Assembly: GCA_021845595.1 (NCBI GenBank)
Contig: JAJZVV010000011.1
Location: forward strand, 75,934-139,933
Length of the DNA stretch: 64,000 nt
Direction of reading: 5' to 3'
Origin: Pseudomonadota bacterium
Lineage (GTDB): Bacteria; Pseudomonadota; Alphaproteobacteria; Acetobacterales; Acetobacteraceae
A program made the position numbers and the translations under genes. This document shows positions 48,107 to 56,727 of this stretch, one piece after another (within the stretch, counting starts at the first letter, position 1; every line of letters begins with the position of its first letter). The notes below the pieces were generated by a model. It saw nothing but the letters and a program-made list of their open reading frames with translations, did no database searches and was not told the DNA's origin.

Positions 48107-48553
48107 TCACCCGGGCGGCAGATGGCTGATGCTGAAGCCATGGGCGTCGTGCAGCCAGTCGGCGACGCGCCGGCGGTGGCAGATGTGCCAGTCGGATTCG
48201 TAGCAGAGCAGGCAGCACCGGGTTTGGGCGGCGAGCGCGGCGGCGCGGGCGAGATCGTGCTGCGCCTCGTCGGTCGCCAGCTTGGCCTCGACGATCGCCC
48301 AGAACCGCGGCCAGTCGTGGCGATGGTTCGCCTCCCGCCCCTCGGGCGGCGTGCCGAGTGCGCGCAGATGGACATAGCCGATCCCGGCCGCTTCCAGCGA
48401 CGCCGCCAGGCTCTTCTTGGAGAAGCCGGCGCGGCGTGAGAGCGGCCGGTCCCGCACGTCCAGCACGGTCTGCACCCCGGCGGTGCGCAGCGTGGCGATG
48501 ACGTCCGCCTGCGCCGCCTTTTCATAGCCGATGGTGAAGACCGTGCCGGTCAT
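48107..48553 (-). CDS. DUF488 family protein
   Basis: 148 residues. VFTIGYEKAAQADVIATLRT, the VLDVRDRPLSRRAGFSKKSL block, LGTPPEGREANHRHDW and the Cys-rich CCLLCYESDWHICHRR match the DUF488 family, which has no assigned biochemical role. The conserved Cys/His could bind metal or form a catalytic pair (inference). The ATG overlaps the trpE stop, so it is co-expressed with trpE. No membrane segment. Confidence 0.9.
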   Translation of the reverse strand: MTGTVFTIGYEKAAQADVIATLRTAGVQTVLDVRDRPLSRRAGFSKKSLAASLEAAGIGYVHLRALGTPPEGREANHRHDWPRFWAIVEAKLATDEAQHDLARAAALAAQTRCCLLCYESDWHICHRRRVADWLHDAHGFSISHLPPG

Positions 48554-50061
48554 GCCTTCAGCGCGGCGAAGCGCACCGCTTCCTCCGCGGCGCGGAACAG
48601 GGCCCGGGCCTTCTGCCGGGTCTCCTCGTATTCGGCCTCCGGGTTGGAATCGGCGACGACGCCGCAGCCGGCCTGGACGTGCATCACCCCGTCCTTGACC
48701 ACGGCGGTGCGCAGGCCGATGCAGGTGTCCATCGTGCCATTGGCGGCGAAATAGCCGATGCACCCGGCATAGATGCCGCGCCGGACCGGTTCGAGCTCCT
48801 CGATGATTTCCATCGCCCGCACCTTCGGCGCTCCGGTCAGCGTGCCGGCGGGAAAGCCCGCTACCAGCGCGTCCACCGCGTCCAGCCCGGCGCGCAGCTT
48901 GCCCTGCACGTCCGACATGATGTGCATGACGTGCGAGAACCGCTCGATGGCGAAGCTCTCGGTGACGCGCACGCTGCCGATCTCGGCGACGCGGCCGACA
49001 TCGTTGCGGCCGAGATCGAGCAGCATCAGGTGCTCGGCACGCTCCTTGGGGTCGGCGAGGAGTTCGGCCTCGAGCGCCTTGTCCTCCTCGTGCGTCGCGC
49101 CGCGCCTGCGCGTGCCGGCGAGCGGGCGGATGGTGACGGTGCCGTCGCGCAGGCGGACGAGGATTTCCGGGCTGGAGCCGACCACGGAGAAGCCGCCGAA
49201 ATCGAGGTGGAACAGGAACGGCGCGGGGTTGATGCGGCGCAGCGCGCGGTAGAGGGCGAACGGCGGCAGGGCGAACGGCACCGAGAAGCGCTGGCTCGGC
49301 ACGATCTGAAACGCATCGCCGGCGCGGATATAGTCCTTGGCCCGCTCGACCGCGGCGATGAACCCGTCCTTGGTGAAATTCGACGCCGGCGCCGGCAATG
49401 GCGGCAGCTCCACCGGCGGGGCCGGGTGCGGCAGCGGCCGGTCGAGCGCCGCCTCCGCCTCGTCGAGCGCGGCCTCGGCTTCGGCATGGGCGCGTTCGGC
49501 GCTGACCCCGCGGCGCGGATAGACCGGCGCGATCAGGCTCAGCTCGTCGTTGATATTGTCGAAAATGGCGAACAGCGTCGGCCGCACCAGGATGGCGTCC
49601 GGCAGGCCGAGCGGGTCGGCGTTCTTCGCCGGCAGCCGCTCCATCTGGCGCACCATGTCATAGCCGAGATAGCCGACCAGGCCGCCGGCCATCGGCGGCA
49701 GGCTCTCCGGCACCTCCAGCCGCGTCTCGGCGATCAGCGCGCGCAGGCTTTCGAGCGGGGCGAGCGCCTCGGCGACGAAGGCGTGCGGCGCGGAGCGGGC
49801 GTCGCGGTTGATTTCGGCCCGCCCGTCGCGGCAGCGCCAGATCAGATCCGGCGCCAGGCCGATGATGGAATAGCGCCCGCGCGCGGCGCCGCCCTCGACG
49901 CTTTCGAGCAGGAAGGCGTTGGCCTTGCCGTGGCCGAGCTTGAGGAAGGCGGCGACCGGCGTCTGCAGGTCTGCCACCCCGCGCCGCCAGAGCAGCGTCC
50001 CGCGCCCCGTTTCATACGCCGAACGGAAGGCGGCGAAGCCGGGGGAGACGGAGACATTCAT
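48550..50061 (-). CDS. trpE: Anthranilate synthase component I
   Basis: Makes anthranilate from chorismate with ammonia from TrpG. 503 residues. PVAAFLKLGHGKANAFLLES near the N-terminus is the tryptophan feedback-site region, and FQIVPSQRFSVPF, IRPLAGTRRRGATHEEDKAL, LLDLGRNDVGRVAE, FPAGTLTGAPKVRAMEIIEE and IGYFAANGTMDTCIGLRTAV are the catalytic blocks. trpG is not in the window. It lies between ppiD and the DUF488 gene. No leader peptide or attenuator was seen in the short 26-base gap upstream. Confidence 0.96.
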   Translation of the reverse strand: MNVSVSPGFAAFRSAYETGRGTLLWRRGVADLQTPVAAFLKLGHGKANAFLLESVEGGAARGRYSIIGLAPDLIWRCRDGRAEINRDARSAPHAFVAEALAPLESLRALIAETRLEVPESLPPMAGGLVGYLGYDMVRQMERLPAKNADPLGLPDAILVRPTLFAIFDNINDELSLIAPVYPRRGVSAERAHAEAEAALDEAEAALDRPLPHPAPPVELPPLPAPASNFTKDGFIAAVERAKDYIRAGDAFQIVPSQRFSVPFALPPFALYRALRRINPAPFLFHLDFGGFSVVGSSPEILVRLRDGTVTIRPLAGTRRRGATHEEDKALEAELLADPKERAEHLMLLDLGRNDVGRVAEIGSVRVTESFAIERFSHVMHIMSDVQGKLRAGLDAVDALVAGFPAGTLTGAPKVRAMEIIEELEPVRRGIYAGCIGYFAANGTMDTCIGLRTAVVKDGVMHVQAGCGVVADSNPEAEYEETRQKARALFRAAEEAVRFAALKA

Positions 50062-50087
50062 CGGGCGCGGGCTCCTATCATATCAGA

Positions 50088-52010
50088 TCAAGGTTGGGCG
50101 ATGCTCTGCAGCAGCGTCTCGTTGACATGGGGCGTGGCCTCGGTCCGGAGCGCCTGGAGATAGAGCGTCTCGATATCGGCGCCCATGCGTCGCGCGAGCA
50201 GGTCGCGCAGCCGGCCGTAGCCGACCGCGTCGGCTTTCGGGTCGGGCTCGGTGATCGTGGTCAGCGTGGCGACGAGGAAGCCTTCCGGTGTCTCCACCAT
50301 CGTCGCCTCGCCACGCTTCATGTTGAACAGCAGCACGTTGAGCTGCGAGGGCACCCCCCCCGCCGGGGCGAAGCGGCCGGTCGGCGGCAGCGTCGTCACC
50401 GTGAGCCCGGCCTTGGCGGCGGCGGCGGCGAGCGTCTCGCCGCCCTTGACCGCGGCATAGAGCGCGGCGGCGGCGAGTTCCTGGGCGTGACGCCGCGCCT
50501 GCTCGGTCCAGGCCTGGGTCACCGCGGCCTGCACCTCGGCGAACGGCTTCTCGGCCGGGGGCGTGACGGATTCGACGACGAGCGCGTAGTAGGACGAGGC
50601 CTGTGGCTGGGTCTTGCCCTCGGCTGGGGCCGGAACCTCGGTCAGGTGCGGCGGCTGGCCGGGCTTGGCCTGGAAGGCGGCGGCGATCAGCGCGGCGCGC
50701 AGCTCCGCCGGGCCGGGGATCGGCGCCGGGGTGCCGGCTTGCGTGTCGCCCTTGGCATCCAGCGTGCCGCTGACCGCGGCGAGGCCGGCATCGCCGGGCA
50801 GTTCGTCGAGCTTGGCGCCGCCGGCGAGCTGGTCCTCGATCTTGTTGGCGCGGTCATAGATGACATCGGAGGCTTTCTGCAGGGCGACGCTGCGCCGCAG
50901 CTCGTCCTTCACCTCCTCGAGGCTGCGCTTGGCGCCGGGAGTGATCTTGCCGACCTTGAAGACATAGAAGCCGATATCGGTCTTCACCGGGCCGGAGACC
51001 TCGTCCGGCTTGGCGGTGAACAGCGCCTCGGCGAGCGGCGGAATGGGTACTTCCGCCGCCGTGGTGTCGGTCAGCGTGATGGCGTTGCCGCCCGGCCCCC
51101 GCGCGGCCTTCTCCATGGTCGCCCAGTCCGCGCCGGCGCGCCACTGCTCCGCGAGCGCCTTGGCCTTGGCCTCGTCCTGCGCCAGCACGATGTCGGCCGA
51201 GCGCTTCTCGGGCACGTCGAACTCGGCGCGGCGCTGGTCGTAGGCGGCGGCGAGCTCCTCGTCGGAGACCTGCACGGTCTTGGCGATGGTCTCTGGGGCG
51301 AGGACGACGGCCTTGATGCGGCGCAGCTCGGGGGTGCTGAACAGGTCGGGATGGTTGGCCCAGAATCGCTCCAGGCTCGCCGCCTCCGGTGCCGCCGGTG
51401 CCGGCGCGGTGGCGAGGGGGAAGCTGACGGCGTCCGCGGTGCGCGTCTCGCCGCGGAAATCGAACAGGGCCTGGACCATGCTCTCCGGCGCCACGGCGCC
51501 GGCGCGCACCGCGGCCAGGAGCTCGCGCTGGGCGAGGTCGCTGCGCAGCAGGGCGAGGAACCGCGCCTCCGAGAGCCCGGCATTCTGCAGCATCCGTTCG
51601 AGCGCGATCCGATCCAGCCCGCCATCCTTGCGGCGCAGTCCGGGCAGATCCAGCACCGCGGCGCGCAGCGCCTCGTCGGGCACGACCAGGCCGAAGCGAG
51701 TGATCTGCGCGGCGACGGCGGTCTCGGTGATCAGCTGTTCGACGGCGCGGCGGGCAAGCCCGGCGCGGATCTCGGCCGTGGGTTCGGCGTTCGCGCCGGC
51801 GCTGCGCTGATACTGCGCCAGCTGCTGCTGGTAGGCCTGCTGCACGACGGGAATCTCGAGCTTCTGCCCGGCGGCGGTCGCAACCGTCGTGTCCACGCCG
51901 ACCAGGCGGACCATGTCCGCCACGCCCCAGAGCGCGAAGGCGGCGACCAGCACCATGAAGAAGGCGCGGACGATCCAGGTGTTCAGGTAGGCGCGGAACG
52001 AAGTGAGCAT
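50088..52010 (-). CDS. ppiD: Membrane-anchored periplasmic peptidyl-prolyl isomerase PpiD-like
   Basis: A periplasmic chaperone/foldase near the Sec translocon. 640 residues. There is one N-terminal anchor (about 12-32, WIVRAFFMVLVAAFALWGVA), a SurA-N-like helical domain, a parvulin domain roughly at 240-370 (RRAEFDVPEKRSADIVLAQD; GPVKTDIGFYVFKVGKITPG), and a C-terminal region like other PpiD proteins. Parvulin activity is often weak or lost in PpiD. It probably shares transcription with trpE. Confidence 0.93.
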   Translation of the reverse strand: MLTSFRAYLNTWIVRAFFMVLVAAFALWGVADMVRLVGVDTTVATAAGQKLEIPVVQQAYQQQLAQYQRSAGANAEPTAEIRAGLARRAVEQLITETAVAAQITRFGLVVPDEALRAAVLDLPGLRRKDGGLDRIALERMLQNAGLSEARFLALLRSDLAQRELLAAVRAGAVAPESMVQALFDFRGETRTADAVSFPLATAPAPAAPEAASLERFWANHPDLFSTPELRRIKAVVLAPETIAKTVQVSDEELAAAYDQRRAEFDVPEKRSADIVLAQDEAKAKALAEQWRAGADWATMEKAARGPGGNAITLTDTTAAEVPIPPLAEALFTAKPDEVSGPVKTDIGFYVFKVGKITPGAKRSLEEVKDELRRSVALQKASDVIYDRANKIEDQLAGGAKLDELPGDAGLAAVSGTLDAKGDTQAGTPAPIPGPAELRAALIAAAFQAKPGQPPHLTEVPAPAEGKTQPQASSYYALVVESVTPPAEKPFAEVQAAVTQAWTEQARRHAQELAAAALYAAVKGGETLAAAAAKAGLTVTTLPPTGRFAPAGGVPSQLNVLLFNMKRGEATMVETPEGFLVATLTTITEPDPKADAVGYGRLRDLLARRMGADIETLYLQALRTEATPHVNETLLQSIAQP

Positions 52011-52080
52011 GCGGGCGATCCCGAAAAGCGGCGCCGCACCATAGAAACCGGGCCCCGGCTTGGCCAGAGGGTGCGGGGCC

Positions 52081-52572
52081 TCAGGTGCCGGGCGTGGCGT
52101 GCTCCGGGCGGAGGTCGATCAGCCGCGTGCCGTCCACGCAGTCCAGACCGCGGACGCTGAGCATGATGCCCTCGATGCCGACGAGATCCACCACCGATGA
52201 GGCGATCGGGTTGGGCCGCACCGGCGAGCGTAGGGCGAAGGTACCGATCAGCAGACCGTTGCGCCGTGGTCGCTGCAGCACGAGGTCGCGGCGCGAGAGG
52301 TGCATCCAGTACAGCACCTGGAGTCGCGGATGCTCCTCGATTCCGGTCAGCGCCTCGCGCCAGCGCGGATCGACCTCGATGGTGCAGACCGGGCCATCGC
52401 GCCGGCCGCGATGCGGACAGTCCTCCCGCCGCGCCCAGGGCGTGTGGATGACGCCGATGAAATAGACCCCGGCGTCCGTCTGCGCCGGCAGATCGACCGT
52501 GACCTCGCCCGAACGCAGGTCCGCTGCCGCTTCGGCCAGCGCAACGGTCGCTTCGTTTCCGGTGCGGTGCAT
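52081..52572 (-). CDS. trmO: tRNA t6A37 methyltransferase-like protein (TrmO/YaeB/TsaA family)
   Basis: 163 residues with the characteristic beta-barrel segment. IGVIHTPWARREDCPHRG, LQVLYWMHLSRRDLVLQRPR, FALRSPVRPNPIASSVVDLV and GLDCVDGTRLIDLRPE match the family, which methylates N6-threonylcarbamoyl-adenosine at tRNA position 37. The N-terminal ~30 residues are not conserved; ATG 52572 is used, since longer frames have no family match. tsaD, which makes the t6A substrate, is at 10.8 kb. Confidence 0.88.
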   Translation of the reverse strand: MHRTGNEATVALAEAAADLRSGEVTVDLPAQTDAGVYFIGVIHTPWARREDCPHRGRRDGPVCTIEVDPRWREALTGIEEHPRLQVLYWMHLSRRDLVLQRPRRNGLLIGTFALRSPVRPNPIASSVVDLVGIEGIMLSVRGLDCVDGTRLIDLRPEHATPGT

Positions 52573-52639
52573 GGGCGGACTATGCCCGGCGGGCGGGCGT
52601 GGCGTCCAGGCATCCGCCGTGGGGTCGCGGGGCAAGAAT

Positions 52640-52689
52640 CCCGCCGGGTCGCCGGTTAAGAAACCCCGCCGGGTCGCCGGTTAAGAAAC
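52640..52689. repeat. 25-bp perfect tandem repeat, two copies
   Basis: A 25-base unit (starting CCCGCCGGGTCGCC and ending GGTTAAGAAAC) occurs twice head to tail with no mismatch, followed by a degenerate AAGAAACG stub. It lies in the 313-base gap 52573-52885 between divergent trmO and the glycosyltransferase gene. Repeated TTAAGAAA blocks stand out in GC-rich sequence. The remainder of the gap has no recognisable gene or clean promoter. Confidence 0.85.
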
Positions 52690-52885
52690 GAGGTCAAGAA
52701 ACGATTCGCACCTCGCCGCCATTGTCAGGCTTGCGTCAGCTTCGGCCCCTATGACTGCGCGAGGTCGGAACAGGTGTCGTCTCCGCGCGATGATCCGGAT
52801 GGGACGAGGCGGCGCCCGCGTCGCGCTGCAGGGCCCGAGCGTGCAATCGTTTCGACAAAACCGGCGAGGCCGAAAGGAAGTCATT

Positions 52886-55465
52886 ATGCCCGATGGGAGT
52901 TTCGAGTTCAGCTCCGAGCCGTTCCGGGTCGGACCGGCAGGGCCGCGCACCGACGCAAGCTCGCGGGTTTTCCTCTATTCGCACGACACGTTCGGCCTCG
53001 GCCATCTGCGCCGCAATCTCGCCATCGCCGAGCAGTTGCTAGCGTCCGATCCGGGCTGCGAGGTCTGGCTGCTCAGCGGCTCGCCGGTGATCCGCCGATG
53101 GGATCTGCCTGCGGGCCTGTGGGTGCAGCCGCTGCCGCCGGTGGTGAAGGTCGGGGCCGAGCGCTATGTCCCGCGCGGCGGGGCGCACCCGTTCGGCCTG
53201 GTCAAGGGCTATCGCGAAGCCCTCATCCTGAACGCCGTGATGCGCGAGCGGCCGGACGTGATCGTGATCGATCATGCCCCCGCGGGCATGAAGAACGAAC
53301 TCCTGCCGATGCTGGCGGCGGTGCGCCAGGAAATGCCCGATACTCGGGTCGTGCTCGGCCTGCGCGACATCATCGACGCGCCGGAGGTGGTCTGCCGTCT
53401 GTGGCAGGAGGAGGAGACCTACGAGCTGCTGGAGCACGCCTATGACCAGATCATGGTCTATGGCAGCCGGGACATGTTCGATCTCGCCGCCAGCTATCGC
53501 CTGCCGGCCACCGTCGCGGCGAAGCTGCGCTATGTCGGCTATGTCGGCCGTCCGGCCGGGGCGCGCGTCGATGCGCCGTGGCCCGGGCTCGAGGCCGCGC
53601 CCGGCAAGCGCGTGCTGGTCACCGCCGGCGGCGGTGGTGACGGCTACGGCATGATGCTGGCGTATATGGCCGCTCTGGCGGCACTGCCGGTGCATGCCAC
53701 CGCCTCGCTGCTGGTGCCGGGCCCGCTGATGCCGCCCGAACAGGTCGAGGCGCTGACGCGCCTGGCGGCGGCGCGGCCGGATGTCGGCATCCTGCCCTTC
53801 ACGACCGACCTCGTGCACAGCGTGGCGCGGGCCGATCTGGTGGTGGGGATGGGCGGCTACAACACGGTTTCGGAGATTCTGGCGGCCAACAAGCAGGCCA
53901 TCATCGTGCCGCGCGCCGCGCCGCGGGTGGAGCAGCTGTTGCGGGCGCGCCTGCTGGAACGGCTCGGCCTGGTGCGGGTCGCCGAGGAGGGGCCGGACTT
54001 GGCGGCGCGCCTCACCGCACTGCTGCCGGCCGTGCTGGCCGAGCGGGCGCCGGCGGCGCGGCCGGCTGGCGTGATCGACCTCGACGGCGCGCGCCGCGCC
54101 GCCGCGACCATCGCCGACCTGGCCGGAGCGCGTAGCCCCGCGCCGGTGCCGGCGGTCCCGCAGCCGGTGCCGGTGCATAACCGGCGCGTCGCCTATGTGA
54201 TGAAGCGCTATCCGCGTCTCAGCGAGACCTTCATCATCAACGAAATCTGCGCCATGGAGGAACTCGGCGAGCGGCTCGACATCTACTCGCTGCTGCCGCC
54301 GGAACCGCCGCCGCACCATCCCATGGTCGCGCGGGTCGCCGCGCCGGTGCACCATCTGCCGCTCGCCCTGGGGCGCAAGCTGGCGGTGCTGGCGAAGGCG
54401 CATGCCGGCTCCGCGGTGGCGGCGCCGCTGCGCTACGCCGTCGCGCTCGGCCAGGCGGCGGCCTGGTCGGTGGTCTCGCCGAACCCGCTTTCGGTGTGGA
54501 AGCAGTTCATCCGCGGCGGCTTCCTCGCCGCGCTCTGCCGCCGGCGCGGCATCACCCACATCCATGCCCATTTCGCCAACGCCCCGGCGGCGGTGGCCCG
54601 GTTCGCCAGCGTCATGACCGGGACGCCGTTCAGCTTCACCACCCACGCCAAGGATCTCTATCTGACGCCGAAGCCGGTGATCCAGAAACGTGTCGCCGCG
54701 GCCGCGTTCGTCGTCACCTGCACGCACCACAACGTCGAATATCTGCGCGAGGTGCTGCCGGCTGAACTCGCGCGGAAAGTGAACTTGATCTATCACGGCA
54801 TTGATCTTTCACGCTTCCGCTACCGCGTGCCGCGCTACAGCTTCCTCGCCGCCGGCGGCGAGGCGCAGATTCTCTGCGTCGCCCGGCTGGTGCCGAAAAA
54901 GGGGCTCGATGATCTGGTCGCCGCCTGCGCCATGCTGGCGGCCGAGGGGCGGCGGTTCCGCTGCCGCATCGTCGGCGCCGGGCCGCTGCGCGCGACGCTC
55001 GCCGCTGACATCGCGGCCCGCGGGCTCGATGGCGTCGTCACCCTCGAAGGGGCGATGACCCACGACAACCTGATCGGGCTGTTCGCCCAGGCGGACCTGT
55101 TCGCGCTGGCGCCGCGCATCACCGACGATGGCGATCGCGACGGCATTCCCAACGTCATCGTCGAGGCGATGGCGACGGGCGTGCCCGTGGTTTCCACCGC
55201 GGTCTCGGGCGTGCCCGAACTGGTCGAGCACGAGCGCACCGGGCTGCTGGTGCCGCCGAACGACCCCGCGGCGCTGGCCGCGGCGATGGGCCGGCTGCTC
55301 GCCGAGCCGATGCTCGGCCAGCGCATGGCCGCCGCCGCGCGCGGCCGGCTCGATGGCTGCTTCGACTGCTGGCAGAACACAAGGGCGCTGCGCGGGCTGG
55401 TCGGCGCGTTCGTCTGCGAGCCGGTGCCGCCGGCGCTGTCGGATGCCGCGCCGGCGGTGGCATGA
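52886..55465 (+). CDS. Two-domain glycosyltransferase (COG4671-like plus GT4)
   Basis: 859 residues. The N-terminal half (about 1-420) is a GT-B transferase related to COG4671 predicted glycosyltransferases (SHDTFGLGHLRRNLAIAEQL; VLVTAGGGGDGYGMMLAYMA; VVGMGGYNTVSEILAANKQA). A ~20-residue Pro/Val linker leads to a GT4 half (about 435-859) resembling WcaL-type transferases (RVAYVMKRYPRLSETFIINE; LCVARLVPKKGLDDLVAACA; EAMATGVPVVSTAVSGVPEL). AAAGGAAG precedes the start. It may add two sugars to one acceptor. No signal or membrane helix. Substrates unknown. First gene of a four-gene locus. Confidence 0.88.
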   Translation: MPDGSFEFSSEPFRVGPAGPRTDASSRVFLYSHDTFGLGHLRRNLAIAEQLLASDPGCEVWLLSGSPVIRRWDLPAGLWVQPLPPVVKVGAERYVPRGGAHPFGLVKGYREALILNAVMRERPDVIVIDHAPAGMKNELLPMLAAVRQEMPDTRVVLGLRDIIDAPEVVCRLWQEEETYELLEHAYDQIMVYGSRDMFDLAASYRLPATVAAKLRYVGYVGRPAGARVDAPWPGLEAAPGKRVLVTAGGGGDGYGMMLAYMAALAALPVHATASLLVPGPLMPPEQVEALTRLAAARPDVGILPFTTDLVHSVARADLVVGMGGYNTVSEILAANKQAIIVPRAAPRVEQLLRARLLERLGLVRVAEEGPDLAARLTALLPAVLAERAPAARPAGVIDLDGARRAAATIADLAGARSPAPVPAVPQPVPVHNRRVAYVMKRYPRLSETFIINEICAMEELGERLDIYSLLPPEPPPHHPMVARVAAPVHHLPLALGRKLAVLAKAHAGSAVAAPLRYAVALGQAAAWSVVSPNPLSVWKQFIRGGFLAALCRRRGITHIHAHFANAPAAVARFASVMTGTPFSFTTHAKDLYLTPKPVIQKRVAAAAFVVTCTHHNVEYLREVLPAELARKVNLIYHGIDLSRFRYRVPRYSFLAAGGEAQILCVARLVPKKGLDDLVAACAMLAAEGRRFRCRIVGAGPLRATLAADIAARGLDGVVTLEGAMTHDNLIGLFAQADLFALAPRITDDGDRDGIPNVIVEAMATGVPVVSTAVSGVPELVEHERTGLLVPPNDPAALAAAMGRLLAEPMLGQRMAAAARGRLDGCFDCWQNTRALRGLVGAFVCEPVPPALSDAAPAVA

Positions 55466-56727
55466 CGCCGATGCGGATCGTCTATCTCAATCTCGATCGC
55501 GGCATTCCGGTCCTTGGCGACAAAGGGGCCTCGGTGCATGTGCGTTCGGTGGTGACGGCGCTGGCCCGGCTCGGCCACGACGTGACGCTGATCTGCTCGC
55601 GCGCCGGGGAGGGTAACGCGCCGCCGCCGGCGCGGCTGATCGAACTCGCGCCGGCGGTCGAGGAGGCGGCGCTCGGCGCCGAGTGCGAGCGGCTCGGCCT
55701 GCCCGGCGGAGCGCTGGCCGAGCCGCTGATCCGGCGCGAGGTGACCGTGCTGGCGCATGATCGCGCGCTGGTGGCACGCGCGCTCGCCGCCCTGGCGCAG
55801 GCCGGGGTACGGCCGGATCTGGTCTATGAGCGGCACGCTCTGTTCCATCTGGCCGGCATCGCCATCGCCGAGGCGTTCGGCGTGCCGCGGATTCTCGAGG
55901 TGAATGCGCCGTTGGCGGAGGAGCAGGCGCGCTATCGCGGCCTCGCCCTGCGCGACCTCGCCGATGAGCGCGAGGCGCGCTCGTGGCGGGGGGCCGATCT
56001 CGCCGTCCCCGTCTCCGACGACGTGCGTGCGCATCTTCTCGCCGCCGGGGTGCCGGACGCGCGGGTGCTGGTCACGCCGAATGGCGTCGACACGCGCTTG
56101 TTCCGGGCTGACCCCCTGGGCGCGGCGGAGGTTCGTCGGCGCTGGGGGCTCGGCGATGATCCGGTGATCGGCTTCGTCGGCAGCTTCAAGGCGTGGCACG
56201 GCGTCGATTTCCTCATCGAAGCGCTGGTCCGGCTGCGCCAGGAGACGCCGCGGCTGCGGTTGCTGGCGGTCGGTGCGGGACCGAAGCTGGCCGAGGCGCA
56301 GGCGCTCGCCGCCGCGCTCGGCCAGGGCGAGGCGGCGGTGTTCACCGGCGCCGTGCCGCACGCCGCGATCCCGGCGCATCTGGCGGCGATGGATCTCACG
56401 GTGGCGCCCTATCCAGCCCAGGACGGGTTCTATTTTTCGCCCTTGAAGGTCGTCGAGTCGCTCTCCGCCGGGCGGCCGGTGGTGGCGCCGCGCATCGGTC
56501 AGATCGAGACCCTGCTGGCCGACGGTGTCACCGGGCTGCTTTATCCGCCCAATGACCTCGCTGCCTGCGTCGCGGCGATAAGGCGGCTCCTCGACGAGCC
56601 GGACCTCTGCCGCCAGCTCGGCGGCCAGGCGGCGGCGCAGGCGCGGACGGCGTGGGACTGGACCGCGGTGGTCGGCCGCGTGCTCGAGCGCGCCGCCCGG
56701 GCCCCGGCGCGTGAGGTTGCCGTATGA
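55462..56727 (+). CDS. GT4-family glycosyltransferase
   Basis: 421 residues. RIVYLNLDRGIPVLGDKGAS with HVRSVVTALARLGHDVTLIC is the acceptor-side opening, and VLVTPNGVDTRLFRADPLGA, GFVGSFKAWHGVDFLIEALV, and VESLSAGRPVVAPRIGQIET (the E-x7-E-type donor loop region) are family blocks. The start overlaps the fusion gene's stop (ATGA) and its end overlaps the exporter start, so all three are coupled. The sugar transferred is unknown. Confidence 0.92.
   Translation: MTPMRIVYLNLDRGIPVLGDKGASVHVRSVVTALARLGHDVTLICSRAGEGNAPPPARLIELAPAVEEAALGAECERLGLPGGALAEPLIRREVTVLAHDRALVARALAALAQAGVRPDLVYERHALFHLAGIAIAEAFGVPRILEVNAPLAEEQARYRGLALRDLADEREARSWRGADLAVPVSDDVRAHLLAAGVPDARVLVTPNGVDTRLFRADPLGAAEVRRRWGLGDDPVIGFVGSFKAWHGVDFLIEALVRLRQETPRLRLLAVGAGPKLAEAQALAAALGQGEAAVFTGAVPHAAIPAHLAAMDLTVAPYPAQDGFYFSPLKVVESLSAGRPVVAPRIGQIETLLADGVTGLLYPPNDLAACVAAIRRLLDEPDLCRQLGGQAAAQARTAWDWTAVVGRVLERAARAPAREVAV

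Noticed and set aside
50062..50087. tryptophan leader peptide or attenuator before trpE
   Set aside because: The gap to ppiD is only 26 bases, with no Trp-rich reading frame or hairpin.
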